A stretch of 64,000 nt of DNA from assembly GCA_009760855.2 (NCBI GenBank), contig WPIO01000211.1, positions 248,001 through 312,000 on the forward strand. The letters run 5' to 3'. A program made the translations under genes and the position numbers. Shown here piece by piece: positions 32,443 to 43,480 of the stretch. The notes below the pieces were generated by a model. The model made no database searches and had not been told where the DNA came from. It saw nothing but the letters and a program-made list of their open reading frames with translations. The DNA comes from Cristatella mucedo (taxonomy: Eukaryota; Bryozoa; Phylactolaemata; Cristatellidae). Positions within the stretch are counted from its first letter, which is position 1, and every line of letters starts with the position of its first letter.

Positions 32443-33360
32443 TGTCAGTAACTCCACAAAGCCTTAAAGACTATGTGGGTGCTACACAGGAGGGTTTTGC
32501 ATAGCACACTCACACCCTACAACGCTTTCGGTACGCATTCGGTAGCCAGCAGACTTCGTCAACAAAGCTCGCGCAACAAAGAGAAAAAGTGGGAAGCATA
32601 GCAGAGTAAGGAGAGCAGCTAGAAGGTAGTGAGTAGTATGGAAGTAGCAGCTCAGGACCGCTAGAGAGGACACACCTTAGACGGCAGCAGGAGAGCAGCT
32701 ATCCTTGCTTAAGAATCGTGGCAGTGGGTTCCTTAGTCTAGCACCTGCAGAGCTAAAGCTTCTGTCGCCAACGGTCTTTAAGCTGAAGAATGGAACGGCT
32801 AATTTATGGTCCATACAGGAGCTGAGGGCACCAAGAGGCTGAAAGTGGTGCAGCAGGTCAGCTAGGTACTCAGGAGCCAAGCCGTGGCTGGCCTTGTGGG
32901 TCAGCTGAAGAACTTTGCTCTGTATTCGTTGATCAACGGGCATCCATCCTAGCTCTTTTAGCAAAGGAGACACGTGCTCAAACCTCTGGGACTTAAAAGA
33001 CTAGCTTTGCAGCCATATTCATAGCCAGCTGCATTGGCCTGGTTGCTTTCTTTGTTAGCCCAGTCAAAAGGGAATTACAATAATCAAGCTGAGACAATTA
33101 ATGAGCTATTTTAATTGTTTGCAAGCCACCGTGGAAGATAGCTTCTAATCTTGGATGAGGATCGGACGTGATGGCTAGCTGTAATACAGTCTTCTGAATG
33201 AAGCTTTTAAATTTTAGGCGGCTGTCGAAAACATCTAAATTTCGAGCACGTGGTGATGGTCGCACAACAGCGTCACCTAATAGAAGAGCAGAGCCTTTAA
33301 ATCCAGCCACGTGCTTAGTGTTTCCCATGAGCAGAAGTTTTGTTTCTATCGTCATTTAGT
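32443..33360 (-). mobile_element. LINE-B 3' part
   Basis: Reverse strand. The terminal GTCAGTAACTCCACAAAGCC and the conserved GCTTTCGGTACGCATTCGGT are followed by a frame reading MSPLLKELGWMPVDQRIQSK, HGLAPEYLADLLHHF and SLKTVGDRSFSSAGARLRN. Upstream parts such as RPSPRARNLDVFDSRLKFKS extend to about 33360. It is decayed by stops. Confidence 0.85.
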
Positions 33361-34482
33361 TTCAAGAAGTTTTGAGATAGACACACATAAGCACACGAAT
33401 AGGCGATAAAGACGCGAATAGGAGGTCTCACTGAACTCGATTCGCAAGCGAACAATGTCGCTGCGCGTCCGGTTTAGATCAATCCTCACGCTCGTCGTCG
33501 CCAGCTCGAAACGCCGAAACAAGCGAAATCTCGCAGCGAAATGCCTTCGCTCGCTTAGGCCAATTGCATCTATACTGGGCGAAATCAAATAGACGGGGAG
33601 TGCCCGAATAACCCTGAGCAACGGCAGGCACACTCCGGACCCTAACTCCTGACCGGAGAACTAGGATTCCGCTTCCGCCTTTGAGCAGGGAAGGAGAAGG
33701 GAAACTGAAGGCTCTTCCTCGAATCCTTCCTTCCACTGCACCAGACACTACACCAGTTCGCAGTGATTAATTCCTAAGCAGGGACCGCGACGGGCGAATG
33801 CCCACAAAGCGAAATTCGCGCTGCGAGCGCTGAATGACCGCCTTCGGTGGGACAGTGAGCCGCCGAAGGATAGCGACAGGATCGTGGAGCTTTGTCAGCT
33901 CTGTCTGGCGTTAGCGTGAACGGCCCGCAACAACACCTCTTTTGTTCTAAGAAAAAAACCAAGTCCGGCAACTGTCTGTGACGGCGACTAAGACCAAGAC
34001 CGAGCCCGTGAGTGAGCGCTTCTCTATTCCTAAATAGGTAGCCGGGACAACGGGGTCGACATCAAGCCAGTCGACATCGATCAGCCTGCCGAACCTGTCC
34101 AACCACGACCGCTGCGTCCTCTTGCTCGCGAGGATGCAGGTGCTTTTCAGCCACCAGCCTCGTTCTCGAAGACATCCGCCCAGCAACTCTCAGACGCCCA
34201 GCGGTGACTGCCACGTTGGGCGAGCGTTGCCCTATTCTCATATTGCAAGCCGGGATTACAGGGTGGTTAGGCCAGCAGCCGATATCAATCAGCCTCATAA
34301 TCCCACGACGACCCGGCTGCGTCCTCTTGATCACTGCTTTAGGGCAAAGGCGTTTCCCGATGAGCAGTTCAAATTGTCTTGCCTTAAAGCTAACTGTTAC
34401 TGGAGTCCGATGTAAATGTGACTTCCACTGCCTAGAAAAGCCAGTTATACTAACCTTGCTAACAAATAACGAGTCAATTCAA
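33361..34482. other. Unique GC-mixed sequence with an imperfect internal duplication
   Basis: The phrases around 34075-34140 (GATCAGCCTGCCGAACCTG to GCTGCGTCCTCTTGCTCG) recur, diverged, at 34285-34345. The part at 34350-34475 recurs at 35020-35160. No domain is recognised in any frame. Confidence 0.45.
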
Positions 34483-34817
34483 CAAAATCCCGACCTGCGT
34501 CAGAACATCCCCTGACCTGACCACATTTAAAAAAAACTTAAAACACCTATTTAAGACAGCATTTAGTGGGTCTCTGTGATTCGTCCTTGATGTGCTTATG
34601 CGTGCTGACACTATGCATGCTGCCACTAACCACATTTGCATGCTGACCCTGTGCATGTCACCCCTAACCATGTCATTCATTTTGATCGTTTATCAAGCAT
34701 GATATTACTCACCATTCAATTGCATTTCCCTTTGCAGAAAATGTAAAGCGCCTAGAGAGAGATTGAGTTCTCTGAGGGCGCTTTATCAAGTGCATTATTA
34801 TTATTATTATTATTATC
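34483..34817 (+). mobile_element. LINE-A 3' part
   Basis: TCCCGACCTGCGTCAGAACA through the 3' UTR repeats to the stem-loop (AAAGCGCCTAGAGAGAGATT) and (ATT)n. 5'-truncated. It sits beside one copy of an unnamed repeat (34350-34475). Confidence 0.9.
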
Positions 34818-35700
34818 CTGCTGAATTTAGCCAATTATTTTTAAAATTATAGTGAGGAAAGTTCCATTTGAAAATTTGTAAGAGGAAACTTTTATCGGGG
34901 AGTGTTCACAGATATTGCTGGAATATAACCAGTACATCAAAATTATAAACGCTCTGAACGATGGATTGAAAGATCTCCTTAAAGTTGTAGATGGCTGATC
35001 GGTTTCCCTTAAGATACAGGCTGAATATAAGCTGCCTGCCCGTCAATTTCTCTTGCCTTAAAGTTAACTATTACCAGAGTCTGATGTGGATGCGACTTCA
35101 ACTCGCTAGAAAAGCCAGTTATTCAGACCTTGCTAATAAAGGATGGGTCGATCCAAAAAAAGCCTGCAGAATTGAGGTAATTACATTAAAAAATAGTAGA
35201 AAGAATAAAATTTGTGAATTTCTTGCAAGACTTCTGAACATCTATGGAACGTTTTTGTATAATCGTTGGTACCTGGACAATTAACGGAACTGACTTTTAA
35301 AGTTCACTCGAGGTTAAACAAAGATAGTGCAGTCGTCCGTTGCTATAGTTTCGACAAAAGGATGTTTTATTGAATTTTTAATTTAGTTTCCGTCTTTCAA
35401 ATTCTCGAGGTAAATTAGCGCTGCTCAGTAAAACTTGCATTATTTTGCAAGATTGGGTCACTACACTCTCGTACGTTATACTTATCTTTGATCAAGTCCA
35501 AAGCTTAGCAAAAATAATACTTTGTCACCGTTGATCACAGACTGTGCAACAAACTGCCATAATACCTTTTTTCTAATCCTGACATCCTGACGCCGACGCT
35601 CGTTCCTACTTTTCATTATTGTTACTTGATAGTTTTTGTGGCACGTGTGAAGTTTCGGATGGCGTATCAGTTCTTATTGGGTGCGTATATCTGGGTAATA
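34818..35700. other. AT-rich unique sequence
   Basis: Holds the second copy (35020-35160) of the unnamed repeat. Otherwise nothing recognised. Confidence 0.4.
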
Positions 35701-35850
35701 ACAAAAATATTAATATATTTGTATAACGCGTCCCCGAGAACGTATTCTCGTTCTAGGCACTTTAAGTTTGCTGCAAAGGAAGCATGCTGCAATTTTTAAC
35801 GGTAGCGTGCTCAATGGCAACAAGCATAACGTGGGTAGAGGTAAAAATAA
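35700..35850 (-). mobile_element. LINE-A 3' fragment, decayed
   Basis: CGTCCCCGAGAACGTATTCTC and TTCTAGGCACTTTAAGTTTG correspond to the diverged stem-loop complement; GCTGCAAAGGAAGCATGCTG follows. Confidence 0.7.
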
Positions 35851-37164
35851 TAATAAAAATAATACGCGTGTTATAGCATGCTGTGAGCACATACTAGGTA
35901 TTGGAGGATTTGAGATCGAATCGCTAATACTGATTATGGAACCGTTGTAACTCCTACAGTTCTAAAAACGCTATCGTAAACTAGCGATTGTAATAGGCGA
36001 GAGACTGACATCGTTTCAGAGAAAGGATAAGGGTAATCCTGTGGGTAATTAAAATATAGTATAGTTCCGTTATAGCGCCCAAAGAGAACTAATTATCTAT
36101 TCAGGCGCTTTATATATGCTTAACCACTGGGCCAACCCAATTATTATCCTATCGATGCTAATGGTGCATGAGTTTCTGTAGCCAACATACTAATCCCACT
36201 TGCGCTAATACTACTAATGACAGTACGTTAGAAAATGAGAAAGCTTGCACTGTAAATTCAAGCTCAACCGACTGGATTCTTCAATGGCATCTTGCCTTTG
36301 GACAGGCTTTCAGGATTCTGTGCAGACACGGATAGAATCATTTGCAATGCAAATATAGAACTTGCCCAAAAAAGAAGAGCGTTTGGGGACACGAATGCCT
36401 TGCACTTTGCACTTTGCTCTGGCGGCTGCACCAGCAGTTGACACAACTAGCGATGCCCGGATATTCGTCGACACTATTCGCCTAACGTTAACTCCTAACG
36501 TCAAGCGTAGCATTTCGATACAAAGGCCTCTTATAGATAGAGCGCAAGAATAGTATCTTGGTTTTTCCGGGACTGGTCATCGAACGCCCGTTTGGCCTCT
36601 CAGAAAAGTATCCAAGTGTGCCTACGAAATCTCTGATTTATTCCGTATGTTTTAGTGCGGCGGCAGCTAATAGGCGATTCTTTGCTTTTGGTTGCCTGGA
36701 GTTTCGTGATAAGGGAACCTTCGAGTTTCATCGAGCTCAAAATATTTTATTATGTGCTTAGGGGCGTGCTAGAGATGATCTCTATAAGGCAAAGCAAGCG
36801 CCAGCGAAAACCCGGAAGTGATAGGGTGTCAAGCTATTGACGGCAGATACGATTTAGTAAGGAAAAAAGGAGCAGGAAATAACTATTGGTCATCTCAAAT
36901 CTCCTATTGGTCACCCTCTGTCAGGGACCATGGGAGATTTGAGGTCTCTGAAAATTGGAAAGACCTAACCGGCTTGCACTAAAGTCTTGCTGAATACAGA
37001 AGAGGGGTGACTTTTGGCTACCAAATGTTCGCTGGGAGCCAACGAGGCTTTGATTGGGCTATGCAACGCTCATCTGCGTAACAAAATCTCCAATCGTCGT
37101 GGTTTTGTGGGCTTGCGATATATTACATTAGCTTTGCATTAGTCGACGATGGCCCCCAGGCGTT
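35851..37164. other. No gene seen; small LINE-A remnant at 36055-36120
   Basis: The remnant reads GCGCCCAAAGAGAACTAATT and TTCAGGCGCTTTATATATGC. The rest is unique sequence. A short inverted phrase ATTGGTCATCTCAAATCTCC / CTATTGGTCACC near 36885-36910 is noted, without further meaning. Confidence 0.4.
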
Positions 37165-37905
37165 AATAATAATAATAATAACACACTTGATAAAGCGCTC
37201 TCAGAGAACTCAAATCTCTTTCTAAGCGCTTTACGTTTGCTGCGATGAAAACATTATCGAATAGTGAATAGTATCATTCTTGATAAACAACAAGAATAAC
37301 ATGTTAAAGGGGTGACATGCACAAGGTCAGCCGGTCAGCATGCAAGTGTGGTTACTGGAAGCATGCACTATGTCCGCATTCATAAGCACATAAAGGACGA
37401 ATCGCAGGGCCCACTAAATGCTGTCATAAATAGGTACGTTTTTAATTTCATTTTAAATGTGCTCAAGTCAGGGGATGTCGTGAAGGAAGTCGGGAGTGAG
37501 TTCCAGGCTTTTCGGAGCATAGGAACTTACGGCACGGTCTCCAAAGGATTTGAGGTTTGTACGAGGTATTGGTAAGCAGTTAGATTCCGAAAAGTGGGAG
37601 GTGGGATGCTTAGGCTGGTGGGGCAGTAGATCTGCTCGGTAGGCTGGAGCCAAAATATGAAGGGACTTCAAAGTGAGCGACAAAATGTTGAAGGCGATCC
37701 GTGTCTTGACTGGTAGCCAGTGCAGGTCGGCGAAAAGCGGTGTGATGTGGCAACTGCGACGCTCACTAGAGACAAGCCTAGCTGCAGAATTTTTCACCAG
37801 CTGTAAGCGCTTGATTGCACATGCGGTAAACCAGCAAGCAGTGAGTTACAGAAGTCAAGACGGGATGTCAGAAATGCATAGACTAACTTGGATGTGGTAT
37901 CCCTG
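37165..37905 (-). mobile_element. LINE-A, RT C-terminus and 3' end
   Basis: Reverse strand: tail, stem-loop complement (AAGCGCTCTCAGAGAACTCA), 3' UTR, then a frame reading [20 protein letters not shown] and [18 protein letters not shown]. It is more diverged than the 24.7/26.4-kb copies and is interrupted by stops. Confidence 0.87.
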
Positions 37906-38009
37906 TCTAAACAAGCCCGAACATGTCATTCCTCGGGGCTCGAGCCCACGACCTCAGTCAGACCTTGGTCGGGGCGAGTAACTTAACCTCTAGACCAAAC
38001 CAGCTCGGT
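37906..38009 (-). mobile_element. SINE-2 head fragment
   Basis: B-box complement GGGGCTCGAGCCCACGACCT, TTGGTCGGGGCGAGTAAC and ACCAAACCAGCTCGG. It lacks the stem-loop half in this orientation; a + strand LINE-A stem-loop and tail (38010-38070) follow. Confidence 0.75.
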
Positions 38010-38070
38010 AGTTCGAGTTCTCTGAGGGCGCTTTACTAAGTGCATTATTACTATTATTATTATTATTATA
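38010..38070 (+). mobile_element. LINE-A stem-loop half and tail
   Basis: GAGTTCTCTGAGGGCGCTTT then ACTAAGTGCATTATTACTAT and ATT repeats. Only about 60 bp. Confidence 0.75.
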
Positions 38071-38087
38071 GCTTATTTGGCCATTCT

Positions 38088-39180
38088 AATGGACATTCCG
38101 AATAAATATAATTTATGGCTTTAGCTTCTTCTGCTGATGATTTGCCTTCTAGTGCTTCCAAGTCTTTATATCTACTAGCGTACGTGTGTATATACTGTCA
38201 GCTGGCATACCTAGTTAGTTAGTCTGATGACTGTCATTAGGTACTACTACGTTCATAAAAACATTTGTGTGTGTCTAGGCTTGAATACGTGGCTTGCATC
38301 AGTGGCTGGACAACACGTGCCTTCATTTTTCTCTTTAAATGTTTGTAGTTGGAAGATAAACACATAGTTAAGGGAGGACTCGAGACGACCTTGGCATTTT
38401 CCTTGAACAATAGTTGCCTGAGCGTGAGCAAAGGTTAGGTGAGGTGAAGTTCATTCGAACCTCCTCAAGCAAGGTCTTGGCTGTCCGTCTATGCCAAGCG
38501 GCGGCCCTGGAATCGGTGCTTGGCATGGCTGTATCGGCGGGCAACTTGGCGACTGGCGACAGACTGACGTCTTTTGGCTCGTCGCTCGGCAAGCTTGACA
38601 TCGCCAGCTCGTCCTCCCGTCGGCCTTGTCGGTCATCGCCTGCCATCCACACTCACGCCGGCTACCGTTGCTACCATCGGCGTTGATCTCCTCCCCAGAG
38701 ATTCCTCGCCTGAGCTCAGAGCCTCGGCCTCGGCGGCCTCGGCGGCCTCGGCGGCCTCGGCGGCCTCAGCGGCCTCAGCGGCCTCGGCGGCCTCAGCGGC
38801 CTCGGCGGCCTCAGCGGCCTCAGCGGCCTCGGTGGCCTCGGCGGCCTCGGTGGCCTCGGCGGCCTCAGAGTTCTTGCCCCCTTCGGAATCCCATGTGGCA
38901 TAGAGGTGCCTGAGTTCTTGGGGGCCGTTGAAAAGGACCGTCCCAAGAGTGAGCTCAAGGCAGAGATCGCGCCCGGAAGGCTGGCTCCGATGCTGCAGAG
39001 TGGTCATTGTTATAATTCCCGATTAATGTTGGCTTATTGTAAAGTGTTTGAGCTGCAGTGCCCCATATGGGCGTGGCATGCTGCCACGCCCACACTCCCA
39101 TGGTCGTCGGAGGGCTCGGTGTCGTCATGGTCGGCGGAGGGCTTTAGTCGGCCTCAGCGGCCGACTAAACGTTTGCTGAA
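38088..39180. repeat. Duplicated block, copy 1
   Basis: Diverged duplicate of 42300-43480. Matching landmarks include CAGCTGGCATAC / CAGTTGGCATAT, GTCTAGGCTTGAATACGTGG, AGGACTCGAG, TCGTCCTCCCGTCG, GTGGCATAGAGG followed by GAGTTCTTG, CCGTCCCAAGAG, and CCACGCCCACACT. Short frames here read Pro/Arg or Ala/Ser from the internal minisatellite. No domain is recognised, so I call it an interspersed or segmental repeat rather than a gene. Confidence 0.75.
38722..38868. repeat. 9-bp minisatellite GGCCTCGGC/GGCCTCAGC
   Basis: About 16 tandem 9-bp units with G/A and C/T variants. It lies within block copy 1; block copy 2 has only a short equivalent (CTCGGCCTCGACCTTGGGCT region). Confidence 0.93.
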
Positions 39181-39299
39181 GCCCATCACATGCTTGCCAT
39201 CGCCTGTGTGTGCCCTTGCATCAAACTTCAAAATAATCCAGATGTGACCCTCATACCGGATCTGACCGTAGCTAGGCAGCTAGTAGTCGGCACCTTAGT

Positions 39300-40450
39300 T
39301 CACCAGCCTGTAACTGCCCAAAGCCACAAAGACCATGTGAGTGTTAAGAGGCAGGAGATTTGTCTAAAGTGAACTGACAGCCTAAGCTGCTTTCGGTATG
39401 CATTTGGTTCCAAACAGAATTCATTTCACGAAACAAAGAGCAAGTGAGGAGCATAGCTGAATCAGGACAGCATATATAAAGGAGTGAGTACCATGGAACT
39501 AGCAGTTCAGGACTGGAAAGAACGCGCCATAGTCAGCAGCAGGGGAGTAGCTGTCGTTACATAAGAATCGTAGAAGTGAATTCCATAGTCAAGGACATAC
39601 AGAGAAAAAGCTTCTGTCCCTAATAGTCTTCGGGATGAGGAATGGAACAGCTAATTTCCGGTCCATACAGGAACTGAGGACACGAGGAGGCTGAAACTGG
39701 TGCAGCAGTTCAACTAGGTATAGAGGAGCCAAGCCCTGGCTGACCTTGTGGGTCAGTGCTAGAGCTTTGCTCTGTATGCTTTGATCAAACGGCAGTCATC
39801 CGAGCTCCTTTAGCAAAGGTGACACGTCATGATCAGACCTCTGGGATTTGAGTGCAAGTGCAGTCATATTCATAGCCAGCTGGATTGCGTTAGTGATTTC
39901 TTTACGGCAGGCCAGCCAAAGGAGAATTGGAAAATATCGTGCCGAGACAAAACTAAGAGCTAGTTAACTATTTTGCAAGCCACCGTGGAAGACAGCTCAT
40001 AATCTTAGATAGGGATCGGACGCGATGGCTAGCTGTAGAAGCAGTCTTCTGAATGAAGCTTATAAAAGTGAGGCTGCTGTCGAAAGCGACACCTAAGTTT
40101 CGGGCACGTGGTGATGGTCGCACAATATCATCACCAATTAGAAGAGCAAAGCCTTCTAATCTAGCCATATGCTTAGGGTGTCCTATGAGGCAGCAGATCA
40201 GTTTTGTCAACGTTTAGTTTAGCGAAATTTTCAACATCCCTGATTGAATTTTGGTAAGGCAAGCAATTAGTAGTTTAGCAGCCGCTGCAGCCGATGCACT
40301 TCTGGCGGTCTAAACTTTGAAACCACAGCGAGGTCCATTTTCTCTTAGCTGCAGCAGTTCGGCGTTCGGTGGTGAGCACGGTTTATTCCTCTGCTGTGTA
40401 GCGTCCTGCCTTCTGGCTGGTGGGAAATGGTCGTAGTCCGGCCTACTCCT
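39300..40450 (-). mobile_element. LINE-B 3' part
   Basis: Reverse strand: CCACAAAGACCATGTGAGTG, GCTTTCGGTATGCATTTGG, ATCCGAGCTCCTTTAGCAAA and the frame TKLICCLIGHPKHMARLEGF then GDDIVRPSPRARNLGVAFDS. Homology to 51590-52930 continues to about 40450 (TGGTCGTAGTCCGGC region). Confidence 0.8.
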
Positions 40451-40701
40451 CTGGTCATTGTGGCAATGTCCTGCACTGAGGCTGGCTGGCCTGTGCTCTA
40501 CACATTAGACGAGTGCAAGTGGCTGCGACCAACTTGCCATTGTGTATTCTATATAATGCAGCAACTCTCTCAATGTCAGCCAGAATTTCAGAACCTAGTC
40601 TTGAACCGTAGGACTTTTGGAAAATTACTGTTAGCATTACTTGTATTATCATTATATTATATATTATATATTATATTAATATAATACATTATTCATATTA
40701 A

Positions 40702-40715
40702 TTATATTATATATA

Positions 40716-40772
<57 letters not shown>
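40702..40772. repeat. (TA)n microsatellite
   Basis: Almost pure AT dinucleotides with one TTATATA break. ATTATAT-type repeats lie upstream from about 40655. Confidence 0.97.
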
Positions 40773-40774
<2 letters not shown>

Positions 40775-41089
40775 TATTATCATTCAAGCGTGTTATGCAT
40801 GTGACTCAATTTTGAGTGAAGCAGCTTGACCCCATTCCTGGGCGTTTAAGCAGTTTTTATTTCGAGCCTATTCTAGGGGAAAATATTCTGCGGAGAGTTT
40901 TTGCAGTGTAGTTGACGGCTTGCTTAGTGTCTTTCTTGGTTGCTTGCTTTTCTCATGGCTGCCTGCGATAAATGCACGGATGTTCTCCTGAGCTCTTTGC
41001 TCTTTTTACACTCACTTCCTTGCGTTGACATCTAGTCGAACCATAATGGCAGAGAATTCACAGTTTGGATATGGAAGTTACCTCTCACC

Positions 41090-41215
41090 TGTGAAAATAA
41101 TAATAATATTGATAGCAGACTAGATAAAGCACCATCAGAGAACCAAATCTCCTTTTAGACGCTTTCTATTTGCTGCTAAGGGAGCGCGTAAAATTAAGTA
41201 AAAATGTGTTCAGGA
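41090..41215 (-). mobile_element. LINE-A 3' fragment, decayed
   Basis: AATAATAATAATATTGATAG, TAAAGCACCATCAGAGAACC and TCCTTTTAGACGCTTTCTAT. Confidence 0.75.
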
Positions 41216-41509
41216 AGTAGGGCCAGCATCTCGGCTGTGCCAAACTAATGAGATGTGTGCCTACAATAGTAATACTAGCTCAGTAGACCGTAAAGAAACA
41301 CGTAAGGATTATATTTCTACATCTCCATCGCTTATCAAAACCAAATACTGCACAAACTCGGGTCAATCAGCCTCACTCTGGCAGCTTTCACTCTCACGCT
41401 CACTCTGGCAGCTTTACGAAACGCCAACTCAGCACGTACAAGCTGAAGCTGGCAAGCACTGAAACAACTACTTTGTCAATTCGGGTGATAACAAAGAGGT
41501 CGCAGAGCT

Positions 41510-41740
<231 letters not shown>

Positions 41741-41884
41741 TGAGTCAAAAGGATAAAATGCCAAGGCCACCATTTGAGCAAAACTTTAATGATTATAGTC
41801 ATGTGAAGTTCAAAATTTTCAAAGTTTAGTTTCGCCCTATGGAAGTGAGTTTTGCAACTACGTATGCGAGTTAAAAAATTCTCC

Positions 41885-42110
41885 TGCAAGCATGGTTAGT
41901 GGCAGCATGCACAGTGCCAGCATGCATAAGCACATAAACCAAATCTGCATGCTGACCCTGTGCATGCCACCCCTAACCAGGTGAGGCTTGTTGTCCTTGA
42001 GCACCCTACCACTAACCATTCAATCACTCTTCATTTGCATAAAAATGTAAATTGCATCGAAAGAGATTGAATTCTCTGAGGGCGCTATATCTAGCGTGTT
42101 CTTATTATTG
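41885..42110 (+). mobile_element. LINE-A 3' end with a short inverted start
   Basis: Positions 41890-41938 are in - orientation (GCATGGTTAGTGGCAGCATG). From 41939 the + orientation 3' UTR (GCATGCTGACCCTGTGCATG) runs to a decayed stem-loop and TTATTATTG. An inverted 5' end is a common product of twin priming in LINE insertion. Confidence 0.75.
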
Positions 42111-42532
42111 TAATGTTATCTCCTCTAATCAGACTCTCTCATTGGTTTTTCTTTAGATCTATACATGCTCTGTCTGCTATAATTCGTTTCATTCTTCCGA
42201 CAGGTGCAACATTTTTTCCTAGTAGCTTTTATTACACGTTTTCCATGTCCTTCCATTTCTTTAGTGAATCCTCCTTAAAATTCCGATCCCGTATATACTT
42301 TTGTCTTTAATGGCCATTTCAATGCACCTTTCGAATACTTATTGCTTTAGCTACTTCTTTTAGTTCTTTTGATGATTTTATTTTCAAAGCTCGTGTCCCT
42401 AATTTTGTTAGCAACACCAATCACACTTAATGCCTACATATATGTAATACCAGTTGGCATATATAGCATGCCAGTCTGACAACTTTCTTTAGATACTACT
42501 TTGTCATTAGGGAAATTCTTTTAGTCTAGGCT

Positions 42533-42719
42533 CGAATAAATAAAAATAAATACTAGCTGAATACGGCCTTCTTTGTATAGCGACAAAAGAGCCTTTACGG
42601 CTATCATCACCGCTTGCAGAGGCAATAAAGGATTTCTTGCCGCAGGATTCGAACCCATGACATGGGACCGAGGCCATGAAAAGCAACCACCTTACCCAGT
42701 GTGCCATCACGGCTCACCA
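42533..42719 (-). mobile_element. SINE-1 inside duplicated block
   Basis: Tail AATAAATAAAAATAAATACT, then AGCTGAATACGGCCTTCTTT, GCTATCATCACCGCTTGCAG, B-box complement GGATTCGAACCCATGAC and head complement CATCACGGCTCACC. Confidence 0.87.
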
Positions 42720-42738
42720 AATACGTGGCTGATATTGG

Positions 42739-42740
<2 letters not shown>

Positions 42741-42825
<85 letters not shown>
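42741..42825. repeat. (CT)n microsatellite
   Basis: Pure CT run, specific to block copy 2. Confidence 0.97.
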
Positions 42826-42829
<4 letters not shown>

Positions 42830-43480
42830 CATAAGGTTTGCAGATGGAAGGTCGTTACATTGCTATGAGAGGACTCGAGTTAGAGAGCTCAACGGGAGGT
42901 TAAGCGATGCCAGGGTCAAGGTCATTTGAGCCTCGATAAGCTAGGCGTTGCTTTTCTGCCTACTCCAGCAGCTGAGCTGGCTCCATTGCTCGGCACGGCT
43001 GTGCCGAGGGGCGATTTAGCGACCTGGTGACCAAAGGGCAACGTTTCGCTTGTCACTCGGCTGGCTCGGCCTCGACCTTGGGCTCGACCTTGGCATCGGC
43101 CAGCTTCGTCCTCCCGTCGACTTTTTCTGCGAACCGTCCTTACCCAAGGCGAGTGGCAGGCCGGTTGCTCTCCTCGGTCTGGCTCTCGTCACCGGATTCC
43201 TAGCCGGACTCGGAGCTTGGGCTTCTCATCGACACGCCTGTCTCAGACCCGGATGTGGCATAGAGGCTGCCGAGTTCTTGTAAGATGTCCGAAAGTACCG
43301 TCCCAAGAGGGAGGCACAAGGCCGAGCTCCCACCAGGCGGCCTTGTACCCAAGCTTCAGCCCGGTTATGACGGCCCATTACTGTCGGCTCACTGTACTGT
43401 TATTGTGCTGCAGTGCCCCTGTGGACCTGACAAGATGCCACGCCCACACTGGTTGGTCGTTGGAGGTCTCGGCCGTGGGA

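Larger units (their letters stand above)
42300..43480. repeat. Duplicated block, copy 2
   Basis: Partner of 38088-39180 (landmarks listed there). It is interrupted by a SINE-1 (42533-42719) and a (CT)n microsatellite (42741-42825), neither of which is present in copy 1. Positions 43480-44340 remain GC-rich and unrecognised. Confidence 0.75.

Noticed and set aside
34350-35160. LTR pair of a retrovirus-like element
   Set aside because: The copies are short, lack TG...CA ends, and no gag/pol content lies between them; only a LINE-A insertion does.
38722-38868. Ala/Ser or Pro/Arg repeat protein
   Set aside because: It is a 9-bp minisatellite open in several frames on both strands; composition explains the ORFs.
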